Assembly (NCBI GenBank): GCA_017517305.1
Contig: JAFWZV010000006.1
Span: 62,001 to 126,000, forward strand
Length of the DNA: 64,000 nt
Reading direction: 5' to 3'
Origin: Lachnospiraceae bacterium
GTDB lineage: Bacteria; Bacillota; Clostridia; Lachnospirales; Lachnospiraceae
The notes beneath the pieces are model-generated. The model ran no database searches. It was not told the DNA's origin and was given only the letters and a program-made list of their open reading frames with translations. The position numbers and the translations under genes were made by a program. The first letter of the stretch is position 1. Each line of letters begins with the position of its first letter. Shown here one piece after another: positions 26,493-35,858 of this stretch.

Positions 26493-26933
26493 ATGGGAGT
26501 TTTTTCAGCTATGAACGTAGCAGGAACTGCGATGACAGCTCAGCAGCTACGTATGGATATAATTGCAGAAAATATTGCGAATGCTAGCACTACTCGTACT
26601 GAGAATGGTGAGGCATATAGAAGGAAAACTGTAGTGTTTGAAGAGGTTGGTACAACCTCCTTCGATAATATTTTGAATGGTTATATGAGCCATTATCAGG
26701 CTAATGGAGTTAAGGTTACACAGATAGTTGAGGATCAGTCTGATTTTAGAATGGTTTACGAGCCTGATAATCCTGATGCAGATGAGAATGGTTATGTTGC
26801 TTATCCAAATGTTGATACTGTAACAGAGATGACTAATCTTATTGACTCTAGTAGAGCATATGAGGCTTCAGTAACATCTTTCAATGCGGCTAAAAGTATG
26901 GCTATGAAGGGCTTGGAAATGTTCAAGTCATAA
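26493..26933 (+). CDS. flgC: Flagellar rod protein FlgC
   Basis: 146-residue proximal rod protein. The N-terminal AMNVAGTAMTAQQLRMDIIAENIANA pattern and the C-terminal MTNLIDSSRAYEASVTSFNAAKSMAMKGLE helix are typical of FlgC. AAGGAGGG precedes the ATG, 33 bases after flgB. Confidence 0.97.
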   Translation: MGVFSAMNVAGTAMTAQQLRMDIIAENIANASTTRTENGEAYRRKTVVFEEVGTTSFDNILNGYMSHYQANGVKVTQIVEDQSDFRMVYEPDNPDADENGYVAYPNVDTVTEMTNLIDSSRAYEASVTSFNAAKSMAMKGLEMFKS

Positions 26934-26968
26934 GAATGAATTTGTTTATATAAATTGAGGTGATATAT

Positions 26969-27304
26969 ATGTCCATTACACCAATTTCGTTATACAGTGA
27001 CGAGTTTACAACAATTAATAATATAAATGGTGCATCAAAGACCACCCATGGCGTAGATGCTACAGAAGAAGGCGGAAGTGCTTTTGATAGCATTTTGAGT
27101 GCGGCGGTTGACATGTATAAAGAAGCTAATTCTTTACAGAAGGCTGCAGAGTCAGCAGAGATGAGCTTTGCCTTAGGGTATACAGACAGTATACATGATT
27201 TGGCTATTGCTCAGCAGAAGGCTAATATTTCCTTGCAATACACGGTTAAGGTTACTAATGCTGTGGTAACAGCATACAAGGAATTAATGACTATGCAGAT
27301 TTAA
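26969..27304 (+). CDS. fliE: Flagellar hook-basal body protein FliE
   Basis: FliE joins the MS ring to the rod. 111 residues; the C-terminal half carries the family pattern ALGYTDSIHDLAIAQQKANISLQY with VTNAVVTAYKELM. ATG 26969 is chosen since GAGGTGA lies six bases upstream; a GTG at 26960 overlaps that site. Confidence 0.94.
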   Translation: MSITPISLYSDEFTTINNINGASKTTHGVDATEEGGSAFDSILSAAVDMYKEANSLQKAAESAEMSFALGYTDSIHDLAIAQQKANISLQYTVKVTNAVVTAYKELMTMQI

Positions 27305-27329
27305 TACATAATTACCTTTGGAGGAAACT

Positions 27330-28931
27330 ATGGGTGAGTGGTTTAAGCAGCTTCCTAAGAAGCTGGTAGAATTTTGGAACAAATATACAACAAAGCAAAA
27401 AACTTTGTTTTTTTCAGTGGCAGCTGCGGTTGTGATAACCCTGGTGGCTCTCTTTTTCTTGCTTAATAGAACCACATATGTAACACTTTCTGTTTTTGAA
27501 GATACAGGTGCTTCAGCAGAAGCTGCAAATCTTCTTGAGGAGAATGGAATAGACATAAAGGTATCTAATGATGCTTTGAAGATTGAAGTGGCAGAGGAAC
27601 AAGTGTCTGAAGCAAGACTATTACTAGGAGAGAATGGCATTACAGCCAACACCAGTGATGTAGATTTGGCATGGCTTTATGACAATGGTTTCAATACCAC
27701 TGATTCAGAGAAAAAGCTTAAAGCCAAGATGTATCTTGAGAATTGCATGGAGACAGATCTTCGTAGTATAGATGGCATTTCTAAGGCATCTGTTACTATT
27801 GATTTGCCAACTTCAACAAGCTCCATTTATTCTAACGAGCAGGAGCCATCTGTAAGTATTATGATTACTACAGATTCCACCTTTGGTAATGATGCGGCTT
27901 ACAATATTGCAGAATATGCAAAGACCTGTGTTGGAGCAACAGATGCTGAACAGGTTACTATTATTGATAATAAGGGAAATCTGTTGTATTCAGGTGCCAG
28001 CACTCAGTCATCTCTTACTACAACATTATCTGTTGAACAACAGGTTGAGGAGTATTATAACAGTAAGATATGGAATCTTATGGTTAATTCAGGAGTGTAT
28101 GATGAGGTTTCTGTTGCATCAAATCTCTCTGTAAATATTTCTCCTGAAGAGATTATGAATATTGAGTATTATTCTAATGACGAGGATGATACAGGTCCAA
28201 AAGCTAATTATTATTACTACCTTGCTGAAAATGTTGATGGTACAGGTGGTGTAGTAGGAACTGATGCAAATGGTGAGGAAATTACAGACTACAATCTTCT
28301 TGATTATGCTGATGGTGAGTCTACTCTTAATATCATCAAGGAAGAATATAATACAAGTAGTACCACTACCAAAAAGGTCAATCCTGTAGGCGAGGTAGAT
28401 ATGGAAAACTCCAGCATGGCGCTTTATCTTACAAAGTATACAATATATGATGAAGCACAGATGGAGAAGGATGGGCTTTTAGAGGATCAAACCTTTGCAG
28501 AGTTTAAAGCTGCTAATTCAGAGGTTATAGAAACTTCTAATAATATAGAGATGGTTGCTATGCTTGCTCAGGCTACAGGAATAAAGGAAGACAGTATTTA
28601 CGTTGTAGAACGTATAGTTCCAGTATTTTATCCTATAGAAGAAAGTAAAGTTCCTGTACAAAATATTGTGACTATAGGACTTGCCCTTCTTATAGCAGGC
28701 TTGTTGCTCTTTGTTGTGTTTAAGAGTATGAAGCCTGATGAGGTTGTTGAAGTAGAACCAGAGCTTTCTGTTGAAGCACTTCTTGCTACAACTAAAGAAC
28801 ATCAAACTCTTGATGACATTGAGTTTAGTGAGAAATCAGCTGCTAAGGAACAGATTGATAAGTTTGTTGATGAGAATCCAGAGGCAGTTGCAGCACTTCT
28901 TAGAAACTGGTTAACTGATGAGTGGGAGTAA
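27330..28931 (+). CDS. fliF: Flagellar MS-ring protein FliF
   Basis: 533-residue MS-ring protein. Two membrane helices bracket a large external part: one near residues 25-47 and one near 445-465 (IVTIGLALLIAGLLLFVVF). The ring-building region contains YLENCMETDLRSIDGI and later NPVGEV. The cytoplasmic C terminus (..VAALLRNWL) matches the FliG-binding tail. TTGGAGG precedes ATG 27330. Confidence 0.96.
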   Translation: MGEWFKQLPKKLVEFWNKYTTKQKTLFFSVAAAVVITLVALFFLLNRTTYVTLSVFEDTGASAEAANLLEENGIDIKVSNDALKIEVAEEQVSEARLLLGENGITANTSDVDLAWLYDNGFNTTDSEKKLKAKMYLENCMETDLRSIDGISKASVTIDLPTSTSSIYSNEQEPSVSIMITTDSTFGNDAAYNIAEYAKTCVGATDAEQVTIIDNKGNLLYSGASTQSSLTTTLSVEQQVEEYYNSKIWNLMVNSGVYDEVSVASNLSVNISPEEIMNIEYYSNDEDDTGPKANYYYYLAENVDGTGGVVGTDANGEEITDYNLLDYADGESTLNIIKEEYNTSSTTTKKVNPVGEVDMENSSMALYLTKYTIYDEAQMEKDGLLEDQTFAEFKAANSEVIETSNNIEMVAMLAQATGIKEDSIYVVERIVPVFYPIEESKVPVQNIVTIGLALLIAGLLLFVVFKSMKPDEVVEVEPELSVEALLATTKEHQTLDDIEFSEKSAAKEQIDKFVDENPEAVAALLRNWLTDEWE

Positions 28932-28936
28932 ATAAT

Positions 28937-29953
28937 ATGTCGAAAAATAGCTATACAGAGATAACAGGTGTACAAAAAGCAGCGGTGCTGCTCATAGCGT
29001 TAGGTCCGGAACGTTCATCTCAAATTTTTAAACATTTGAAGGATGATGAAATTGAACAGCTCACTCTTGAGATTGCTAATACAAAGAGTGTTCCTGCAGA
29101 GCTTAAAGATGAGGTTATAGAGGAGTTTTATGAGGTGTGTCTTGCACAGCAGTATATTGCAGAGGGTGGTATTGCCTACGCTAAGGAACTTCTTGATAAG
29201 GCTCTTGGTGAAGATAGAGCTAGGGATGTTATTGGTCGTCTTACAGCTTCCCTTCAGGTTAGACCATTTGAGTTTGTTAGAAAAGCAGATGCAAGTCAGT
29301 TGCTTAACTTTATACAGGATGAGCATCCTCAGACTATTGCCCTTATACTAGCATATTTACCTTCATCTCAGGCTGCAGCGGTGGTAAGTGCTCTTGCTCC
29401 AGAGAAACAGGCAGATGTTGCCAAGAGAATTGCTATGATGGATAGAACAAGCCCTGATGTTATCAAGGAGGTTGAACGAGTTTTAGAGAAGAAGCTGGCA
29501 TCCTTAGTAAATCAGGATTACACAATCGTTGGTGGTGTTGATTCTATCGTTAATATCCTTAATACTGTTGATAGAAGTACAGAGAAGCATATTATGGAGA
29601 ATTTGGAGATAGAAGAGCCAGAATTAGCGGACGAGATCAGAAGAAAGATGTTTGTGTTCGAGGATATTCTTATATTAGATAATCGTTCCATTCAGACTGT
29701 TCTTCGTGAGGTAGATAACAACGAGCTTGCAGTTGCCCTTAAGAATGCAAATGAGGATGTTCAGCAGGTTATTTTTGATAACTTATCATCACGTCTTGCA
29801 ACTATGATTAAGGAAGATATGGAATTTATGGGTCCTGTACGTCTTAAGGATGTTGAAGAGGCTCAGCAAAAGATTGTTAATATTATTAGAAAACTTGAGG
29901 ACTCAGGTGAAATTGTTATTTCACGTGGTGGAGGTGACGAGATAGTTGTCTAA
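28937..29953 (+). CDS. fliG: Flagellar motor switch protein FliG
   Basis: 338-residue switch protein linking MS ring to C ring and contacting the stator. Visible features: QKAAVLLIALGPERSSQIFKHL at the N terminus, LNFIQDEHPQTIALILAYL in the middle, and a C-terminal domain with charged motor residues (FEDILILDNRSIQTVLREVD, ELAVALKNA). ATG 28937 with GGGAG upstream. fliH begins inside its last eight bases. Confidence 0.97.
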   Translation: MSKNSYTEITGVQKAAVLLIALGPERSSQIFKHLKDDEIEQLTLEIANTKSVPAELKDEVIEEFYEVCLAQQYIAEGGIAYAKELLDKALGEDRARDVIGRLTASLQVRPFEFVRKADASQLLNFIQDEHPQTIALILAYLPSSQAAAVVSALAPEKQADVAKRIAMMDRTSPDVIKEVERVLEKKLASLVNQDYTIVGGVDSIVNILNTVDRSTEKHIMENLEIEEPELADEIRRKMFVFEDILILDNRSIQTVLREVDNNELAVALKNANEDVQQVIFDNLSSRLATMIKEDMEFMGPVRLKDVEEAQQKIVNIIRKLEDSGEIVISRGGGDEIVV

Positions 29954-30752
29954 TTTGTTTAAGTCAGGCTTTCCTGGGATAAAAACTGTTGATGATAAAC
30001 CGTTTGTGATTGATGCGAATAAGAGACAGATAAATATTCCGGAGCCTACTGGAAAGATAATACGCCCTCTGGATGAGGCAAAACAAATGAATGAAGAATC
30101 ATCTGCCGAGGCTAATGCTAATGATGGAGTTATTAACGAAGAGATTCTCAATGAAGCTATGGATATGGCCAAAGAGCTTAGAGAAGATGCTGTTAATAGA
30201 GCTTCCAAGATTATAGATGAAGCAAATGCGGAAGCTGAGCAGATAAAAGAGGCTGCATATAAGGAAGGCTACGAAAAAGGTCTGGAAGATGGTAGCATGG
30301 AAGCTATGAAGCGTACTGATGCATATATGGAAAATATGCAGAAAGAGCAGGAACTTCTTTTAAGAAAAAATCAGGAAATTGTAGAACAAAATATTTCTGA
30401 TGCCCAAGAAAAGTTAGTTAACCTTAGCTGTGCTTTAATTGAAAAACTTACAGGTATTTTAGTGGACCAATATAAGCCGGTTATGCTCCATATTATTAAC
30501 AATGCTTTAAATGAAAGTGATAATAGTAGAGAAATAACAATTAGGGTTGGTGAGGAAAATTACACCTATATCCAAGATAATTATGATAGATTATCAGGTG
30601 CAGCAAATCCTAATATAAGTATTGAAATATATAGCGATTCTAAGCTAAATAAGAGACAGTGTATAATTGAGTCGGAAAATGGAATCATAGATTTGTCCAT
30701 GGATATACAGGTTAGAAATTTAATCACTGCCATTAAAATGTTATCTGAGTAA
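29946..30752 (+). CDS. fliH: Flagellar export regulator FliH
   Basis: 268-residue FliH, the stator-like regulator of the export ATPase FliI. Middle region is a long Glu/Lys/Ala-rich coiled coil with a GxxxG-like patch (EGYEKGLEDGSMEAM), and the C-terminal part matches the FliH/YscL domain. It uses a TTG start at 29946, with GGAGGTGA eight bases before it inside fliG, and overlaps the fliG stop by eight bases, a sign of translational coupling. Confidence 0.88.
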   Translation: MSNLFKSGFPGIKTVDDKPFVIDANKRQINIPEPTGKIIRPLDEAKQMNEESSAEANANDGVINEEILNEAMDMAKELREDAVNRASKIIDEANAEAEQIKEAAYKEGYEKGLEDGSMEAMKRTDAYMENMQKEQELLLRKNQEIVEQNISDAQEKLVNLSCALIEKLTGILVDQYKPVMLHIINNALNESDNSREITIRVGEENYTYIQDNYDRLSGAANPNISIEIYSDSKLNKRQCIIESENGIIDLSMDIQVRNLITAIKMLSE

Positions 30753-30757
30753 TTTAT

Positions 30758-30786
30758 ATATCCCCGATTTATATAATCGGGGATAT
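30758..30786 (+). other. Strong hairpin between fliH and fliI
   Basis: Perfect 12-bp stem (30758-30769 with 30775-30786) and 5-base loop TATAT. No T-tract follows, so full termination is unlikely inside this operon; mRNA processing or stability is the more likely role. Confidence 0.6.
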
Positions 30787-30834
30787 TCTGTATATTAGTT
30801 TATGAAAAAATGATTCTGTGCGTGAGGTAGATGT

Positions 30835-32145
30835 ATGATCAAAGAATTTAATATTGAAAAATATCAGCCCTTGTTGTTTAAAGATTATACAATGCATTAC
30901 GGCAAAGTAAGTAAGATAGTTGGTCTTACTATTGAGTCTGTGGGACCACCATGTAAGCTTAATGATATGTGTGAAATCATTTCGCGAGACGGTAATACAA
31001 AAATTATGTCAGAGGTAGTAGGCTTTAAAGATAATAAGGTGTTACTTATGCCTTATGATAGTGTGGATGGTATAGGCCTTGGTGCTACTGTTAGGAATAC
31101 AGGCAATTGTCTTACTGTGAAGGTTGGACCATCTCTTTTGGGGAGAGTTTTAGATGGCATTGGAAGACCCATGGATAAAGGCGAAATAAACGAGATACTT
31201 GAATATCCCATAGATGCTGCTTCTCCAGATCCTTTGCAGAGGAAGCTAATAAGCGAGGTGTTACCTCTTGGCGTAAAGGCAGTTGATGGGCTTTTGACTA
31301 TTGGTAAGGGACAAAGAATTGGTATATTTGCAGGCTCTGGAGTTGGAAAAAGTACACTTCTTGGTATGTTTGCACGTAATACCAAGGCTGATATAAATGT
31401 TATTGCTCTTATAGGAGAGCGAGGTAGAGAGGTTGGAGAATTTATCGAAAGAGACTTAGGAGAGGAAGGTTTAAAACGTTCCGTTCTTGTTATTGCAACC
31501 TCTGATAAACCAGCGCTTATTAGAAATAAAGCTGCTAAAACAGCTACAGCAATTGCGGAATATTTTAGAGACCAAGGGAAAGATGTACTACTTATGATGG
31601 ACTCCTTGACAAGATTTTCTATGGCGCAAAGAGAGATAGGACTTGCTTCTGGAGAACCACCTGTTACAAGAGGATACCCACCATCAGTATATTCCGAACT
31701 TCCTAAGCTGTTGGAGAGAGCTGGAAATACACAGACAGGATCTATTACAGGATTGTATACTGTTCTTGTAGATGGTGATGATTTTAATGAGCCTATAACC
31801 GATACCGCTAGAGGTATTCTTGATGGTCACATTGTTTTATCTAGAAAACTAGGACATAAGAATCATTATCCTGCAATTGATATATTGGCCAGTATTTCGA
31901 GATGTATGAGTGCTATAGCATCAGATGAACACAAGAAATTGGCTGGTGAATTAAAGAATGTTCTTGCCACATATAATGATGCAGAGGATTTGATAAATAT
32001 TGGTGCCTACAGAGCAGGCTCTAATAAGGATATTGATTATGCCATTTCCAAAATTGATAAGGTTAATGGATTCCTAAGACAAGAGGTTAACTCTAAATTT
32101 TTATTAGAGGATGAATTAAAGCTACTACAGGAAGTATTTGAGTAA
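30835..32145 (+). CDS. fliI: Flagellum-specific ATPase FliI
   Basis: 436-residue F1-beta-like ATPase that powers flagellar export. Walker A AGSGVGKST at residues 166-174; other family segments are GVKAVDGLLTIGKGQRIGIF, ALIGERGREVGEF and LLMMDSLTRFSMAQREI, followed by GEPPVTRGYPPSV. Upstream TGAGGTAGATGT gives a modest ribosome binding site. The gap to fliH contains a strong hairpin. Confidence 0.97.
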   Translation: MIKEFNIEKYQPLLFKDYTMHYGKVSKIVGLTIESVGPPCKLNDMCEIISRDGNTKIMSEVVGFKDNKVLLMPYDSVDGIGLGATVRNTGNCLTVKVGPSLLGRVLDGIGRPMDKGEINEILEYPIDAASPDPLQRKLISEVLPLGVKAVDGLLTIGKGQRIGIFAGSGVGKSTLLGMFARNTKADINVIALIGERGREVGEFIERDLGEEGLKRSVLVIATSDKPALIRNKAAKTATAIAEYFRDQGKDVLLMMDSLTRFSMAQREIGLASGEPPVTRGYPPSVYSELPKLLERAGNTQTGSITGLYTVLVDGDDFNEPITDTARGILDGHIVLSRKLGHKNHYPAIDILASISRCMSAIASDEHKKLAGELKNVLATYNDAEDLINIGAYRAGSNKDIDYAISKIDKVNGFLRQEVNSKFLLEDELKLLQEVFE

Positions 32146-32172
32146 ATATAGCTTACAAAAATGGGTGGTTAT

Positions 32173-32625
32173 ATGGCAAAATTTATTTATCGTATGCAAA
32201 ATATTTTGGATATAAAGTATAAGCTAGAGGAAACAGCAAAACAAGAATATGCAGATGCTGTGAGAATTCTTAATGAAGCTAATGGGAAGCTTGAACACTT
32301 AAAGGAACGAAGGTATGGGTATTACTTAGATTACAATAAGTCAATAACCGGTAATTTGAATTTTGTGCAAATTGATGAGTGCGGTAATGCTATGGATATT
32401 CTGGATGAGATGATAATGGCACAAACAGAGGTTGTTCGAGAGAAAAGTAAAGAAGTAGAAAAGGCTAGGCAGAAGCTTAATACAGTGATGCAGGAAAGAA
32501 AGATGCATGAAAAACTTAAGGAGAACAAATTCGAAGAATTCAAACAAGAAGTAAATGCAGAAGAGGCAAAGGAAACTGATCAGGTTGTTAGTTATCAGTT
32601 TAATAATAAGGATACGGAGGAATAG
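32173..32625 (+). CDS. fliJ: Flagellar export chaperone FliJ
   Basis: 150-residue antiparallel coiled-coil protein (KFIYRMQNILDIKYKLEETAKQEYADA...), the pattern of FliJ, which stimulates FliI and escorts chaperones to the export gate. ATG 32173 has GGGTGG five bases upstream; an ATG at 32161 is possible and would add four residues. Confidence 0.88.
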   Translation: MAKFIYRMQNILDIKYKLEETAKQEYADAVRILNEANGKLEHLKERRYGYYLDYNKSITGNLNFVQIDECGNAMDILDEMIMAQTEVVREKSKEVEKARQKLNTVMQERKMHEKLKENKFEEFKQEVNAEEAKETDQVVSYQFNNKDTEE

Positions 32626-32628
32626 AAC

Positions 32629-33357
32629 ATGTCCAAGGAATTCAAAGAAAAGGATAATAGCAATAAAGGCATTGGCGTAATTATGATAATATTAATCATA
32701 GTGACCTGGCTTTCTGTGATGGCGCTTTTGATTAAATGTGATGTTGGAGGGTTTGGTACAGAGGTTTTAAGACCTGTATTTAAAGATGTTCCTATAATTA
32801 AAGAAATTCTTCCAGAAGCAACAGATGAAGAAATAATAAAGGAAAGTGGATATCCTTATACCAATTTAAAGGATGCATTAGATAGAATAGCAGTGCTTGA
32901 AGCATCTGTTGGAAGTAAAGAGGCTGAAATAGTTTTGTTAACAGATCAAGTTACAGAATTACAGGCTGAAGTTTCCAGATTATCTGTGTATGAGGCAGAA
33001 CAACAAGAGTTCGAAGTGAAAAAAACTGAATTTTTTGATGAAATAGTCTATGGAGAAAATGCTCCAGATACCGATATATATGTTGAGTGGTATAATGAGC
33101 TTGATCCTGAGTATGCAGAGCAAATATACAGAGAAATAGTTGCGTCTAATACAAACGATCAGCAAATTATTGATTTGGCCAAGGCATATGAGAGTATGGA
33201 TCCTAAGGATGCAGCTGAAATTTTAGAGACAATGAATAATGATTTGGATACAGTTGCACTCATTATGAATAATATGAGTACAGAATCCCAGGGGAAAATT
33301 TTAGCAGAGATGGATCCAGAATACGCTGCTAGTGTAACGAAGAAGCTTTTGCCATAA
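32629..33357 (+). CDS. MotE-like (MgtE N-domain) flagellar membrane protein
   Basis: 242-residue single-pass membrane protein placed where Bacillus has ylxF. One helix near residues 16-38, then a coiled coil (RIAVLEASVGSKEAEIVLLTD) and a C-terminal helical repeat of the MgtE N-domain type (YESMDPKDAAEILETMNND, NNMSTESQGKILAEMDPE). This arrangement fits MotE-like proteins thought to help FliG or the stator. The function here is inferred from place and shape. Confidence 0.78.
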   Translation: MSKEFKEKDNSNKGIGVIMIILIIVTWLSVMALLIKCDVGGFGTEVLRPVFKDVPIIKEILPEATDEEIIKESGYPYTNLKDALDRIAVLEASVGSKEAEIVLLTDQVTELQAEVSRLSVYEAEQQEFEVKKTEFFDEIVYGENAPDTDIYVEWYNELDPEYAEQIYREIVASNTNDQQIIDLAKAYESMDPKDAAEILETMNNDLDTVALIMNNMSTESQGKILAEMDPEYAASVTKKLLP

Positions 33358-33391
33358 CACTTAATCAATATTAAGAAAGGAGGGGCACAGA

Positions 33392-34864
33392 ATGATTACT
33401 ATTTCAACAGGTGGAATTGGACCCATGGATATTACAACCAATACTAAAGCTAAGGGGTCTTCCAAGGAAGAAGAGAAGGCTGTGGATGCATTTGCTAGTC
33501 TTATGAATATGGTTTCAAGTAGACAAGATCAACCAGAGGTTTCCGCTTCGGATGATATGGATATTAATAATATAACTGCATCTAAGGATCCTTCTAAGGA
33601 ATATGAAGATTATAGCAAGCAGGAAAATATTGATACTTCAAAGGATAAGTTTCAGGATACTGAAGAAACATCTGTTAAAGAAGATACACAGGTATCCAAG
33701 TCATCAGATGCTGAGTCGAAGGTAGATGAAGAAAACCAGATTATAGATAAGGTGGTCGCCCTAATCAAAGAGGTAAAAGAAACATTAAAGGAGGCTTTAG
33801 GACTTACTGATGAGGAACTTAATAGTCTTTTGGCCGATATGGGAATTGATGTATCAGAGCTTATGATTGGTGATAATCTTAAGAATTTCATTTTACAAGC
33901 ACAGGGTGCAACTAATGTAGAGCTTTTGGTCAATGAAAATCTTGCCAAATTAGTTTCTGATGTAACTAATCAAGTTGCAAATCTTGTAGAACAATATGGA
34001 TTTACTGATGCTGCAAGCTTTGAACAACTGGTGGTGGATAATGTAGAGAGTATTGAGATGGCACTTCAGAATTCTGATAAAAATGTCGATATAAATGTTG
34101 ATGGTGCATATGAAATTAAGAATGACAATGTTCAAAACTTTGTTGGTGAAGAGGCTCAGGTTGAGTCATCAGAATTTAATGAAGTGAAGACAAAGACAGA
34201 AGGATCAGAATATAAAGTAGATTCAAAGGTTGAAGGTGATGGATTAACAGAAAAAGTTTCAATTAAATCTACTTCTGAAACTGGTCAGGACATGGCACAA
34301 AGTTCAGACACTAATCAGAATAATCATCAGATTGCAGCTAATCTTAATCAAGCTATTGATAACACAGTGAATGTTAATGCAAATATTGATACAACAGCAT
34401 TTGTAGACAATATTCAGGAAGCTGATATTATCAGACAGATCATAGATCAGATTAAGGTTAATGTAGGACGTGAGGTTCAATCCATGGAGGTTCAACTTAA
34501 TCCGGAAAATCTTGGTAAGGTTTACGTTAATGTTGAGGCTAAGGATGGTGTAATGCAGGCTAAGATAATAGCTGAAACTGAAGCTGCAAAGAATGCAATT
34601 GAGAATAATCTGGCTGTTCTTAAGGAGAATTTTTCTAATAATGAGCTTAAGGTTGAGGCAATTGAGGTCATGGTTGCGGCTTACGGATTTTTTGATGATA
34701 GTCAAAATGGTGATTTTGAAAATCAGGAACAGACTAATGATACCTCTAAGACTATCGGAGGAATAAATGTTAATAATCTTGATGAAGAGGAGCTTACAGA
34801 GGAAGAAGAACTCGAGGTTGAGATTATGAAGACAAAAGGTAATACTGTTAGCTATACAGTATAG
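33392..34864 (+). CDS. fliK: Flagellar hook-length control protein FliK
   Basis: 490-residue hook-length ruler. The long N-terminal two-thirds is low-complexity, rich in Asn, Asp, Ser, Lys and Val, as expected of the disordered ruler part. The conserved C-terminal domain is clear: VQSMEVQLNPENLGKVYVNVEAKDG followed by MQAKIIAETEAAKNAIENNL. It switches export from hook to filament subunits with FlhB. AGGAGGGG precedes the ATG. Confidence 0.93.
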   Translation: MITISTGGIGPMDITTNTKAKGSSKEEEKAVDAFASLMNMVSSRQDQPEVSASDDMDINNITASKDPSKEYEDYSKQENIDTSKDKFQDTEETSVKEDTQVSKSSDAESKVDEENQIIDKVVALIKEVKETLKEALGLTDEELNSLLADMGIDVSELMIGDNLKNFILQAQGATNVELLVNENLAKLVSDVTNQVANLVEQYGFTDAASFEQLVVDNVESIEMALQNSDKNVDINVDGAYEIKNDNVQNFVGEEAQVESSEFNEVKTKTEGSEYKVDSKVEGDGLTEKVSIKSTSETGQDMAQSSDTNQNNHQIAANLNQAIDNTVNVNANIDTTAFVDNIQEADIIRQIIDQIKVNVGREVQSMEVQLNPENLGKVYVNVEAKDGVMQAKIIAETEAAKNAIENNLAVLKENFSNNELKVEAIEVMVAAYGFFDDSQNGDFENQEQTNDTSKTIGGINVNNLDEEELTEEEELEVEIMKTKGNTVSYTV

Positions 34865-34880
34865 CCGGAAAGGAGAGCAT

Positions 34881-35408
34881 ATGGCAGACGCAATTATTAA
34901 CAATATTCAGTCAAATAAGACAGACACAAGCTATACTTCTACTAAGAAGGATCCTTCTGGGGCATCTGAATTGGACAAGGATGCATTTTTACAGCTTTTG
35001 GTAACTCAGATGCAATATCAAGATCCTCTTAATCCGGGCGATAGTACAGAGTATATGTCTCAGTTGGCTCAGTATTCATCACTTGAGGCTACTATGAATA
35101 TTAGCAATACTCTTGATAAGGGTAACAGTCTTAATCTTGTAGGACAGTATGTTATTATGAATACAACAGATTCAGCAGGTAACACAGATATGGTAAGTGG
35201 ACTTGTTGAATATGCAACGGTTAAGGACGGAGAAGTACTTCTTTCTATTAATGATACATACTATCCAGCATCTGATTTAGATTCAGTGGTTGATTATGAT
35301 TATTATTTATATCTACAGAACATAGCAAATGAAAAGTTAGAGGAAAATAAGAATCAAAACGCTGGTCAGAATAACAGTCAAAATAATGGTTCAACTGAAG
35401 AGTCTTAA
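34881..35408 (+). CDS. flgD: Hook-assembly scaffold FlgD
   Basis: 175-residue hook-cap protein. The conserved N-terminal part is complete: LDKDAFLQLLVTQMQYQDPLNPGDSTEYMSQLAQYSSLEA. The C-terminal part is short, and the last 30 residues are Gln/Asn/Ser-rich, so it lacks the full FnIII/Tudor region of enterobacterial FlgD, as is usual in Gram-positives. AAGGAGAG precedes the ATG. Confidence 0.95.
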   Translation: MADAIINNIQSNKTDTSYTSTKKDPSGASELDKDAFLQLLVTQMQYQDPLNPGDSTEYMSQLAQYSSLEATMNISNTLDKGNSLNLVGQYVIMNTTDSAGNTDMVSGLVEYATVKDGEVLLSINDTYYPASDLDSVVDYDYYLYLQNIANEKLEENKNQNAGQNNSQNNGSTEES

Positions 35409-35429
35409 TTGTTGTCGGGAGGCGGTTTT

Positions 35430-35822
35430 ATGAATGGATTAGGAGATAGAATCTTTTCCATAGAGCAGGCTACAGACATATTGAATCAAAGTAAGGGTTT
35501 AGGTAAGACAAAACCAAATGAAGGAGATTTATCCTTTCAAGATATATTTAATCAAAAGGTTGCTGTTAATGAGGAGGTTAAATTTTCAAAGCATGCAAAC
35601 CAACGCTTGGAAAGTAGAAATATTAGTCTTTCTCAGGAACAGATGTCTAGACTGAATCAAGGTGTTTCAAAGGCAAGAGATAAGAGCATTAATGAATCCC
35701 TAGTAATGATGGACAATCTTGCGTTTATAGTGAATATCAAAAATAACACTGTGGTAACTGCCTTGGAATCAAATGACGAAAGCAACGTCTTTACAAATAT
35801 TGACGGAGCGGTAATTGTATAG
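35430..35822 (+). CDS. TIGR02530-type flagellar operon protein
   Basis: 130-residue protein of the family often found between flgD and flgE in Gram-positives. The C-terminal two-thirds holds the family signature FSKHANQRLESRNISLSQEQMSRLNQGV, then AFIVNIKNNTVVTAL. Role unknown; perhaps linked to hook assembly or export. Start at ATG 35430, preceded by CGGGAGGCGG. A sigma-28-like promoter overlaps its end. Confidence 0.88.
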   Translation: MNGLGDRIFSIEQATDILNQSKGLGKTKPNEGDLSFQDIFNQKVAVNEEVKFSKHANQRLESRNISLSQEQMSRLNQGVSKARDKSINESLVMMDNLAFIVNIKNNTVVTALESNDESNVFTNIDGAVIV

Positions 35823-35850
35823 TAACTATTAATCACAGCCGGACCGATAT
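35823..35850 (+). promoter_or_regulatory. Sigma-28-like promoter for flgE
   Basis: TAAC (35823-35826), 16 bases, ACCGATAT (35843-35850). Seven of eight -10 positions match the SigD consensus GCCGATAT, as does the flgB site. It starts immediately at the end of the preceding gene, and the predicted transcript begins near 35857. Confidence 0.6.
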
Positions 35851-35858
35851 GGAGGCTG

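Noticed and set aside
33834..33852. Perfect GCCGATAT sigma-28 -10 box
   Set aside because: Lies inside fliK coding sequence without a TAAA-like box 15 bases upstream; explained by codons.
34304..34903. 199-residue minus-strand frame opposite fliK
   Set aside because: Low-complexity Ile/Leu/Asn product, antisense to a clear fliK C-terminal domain.
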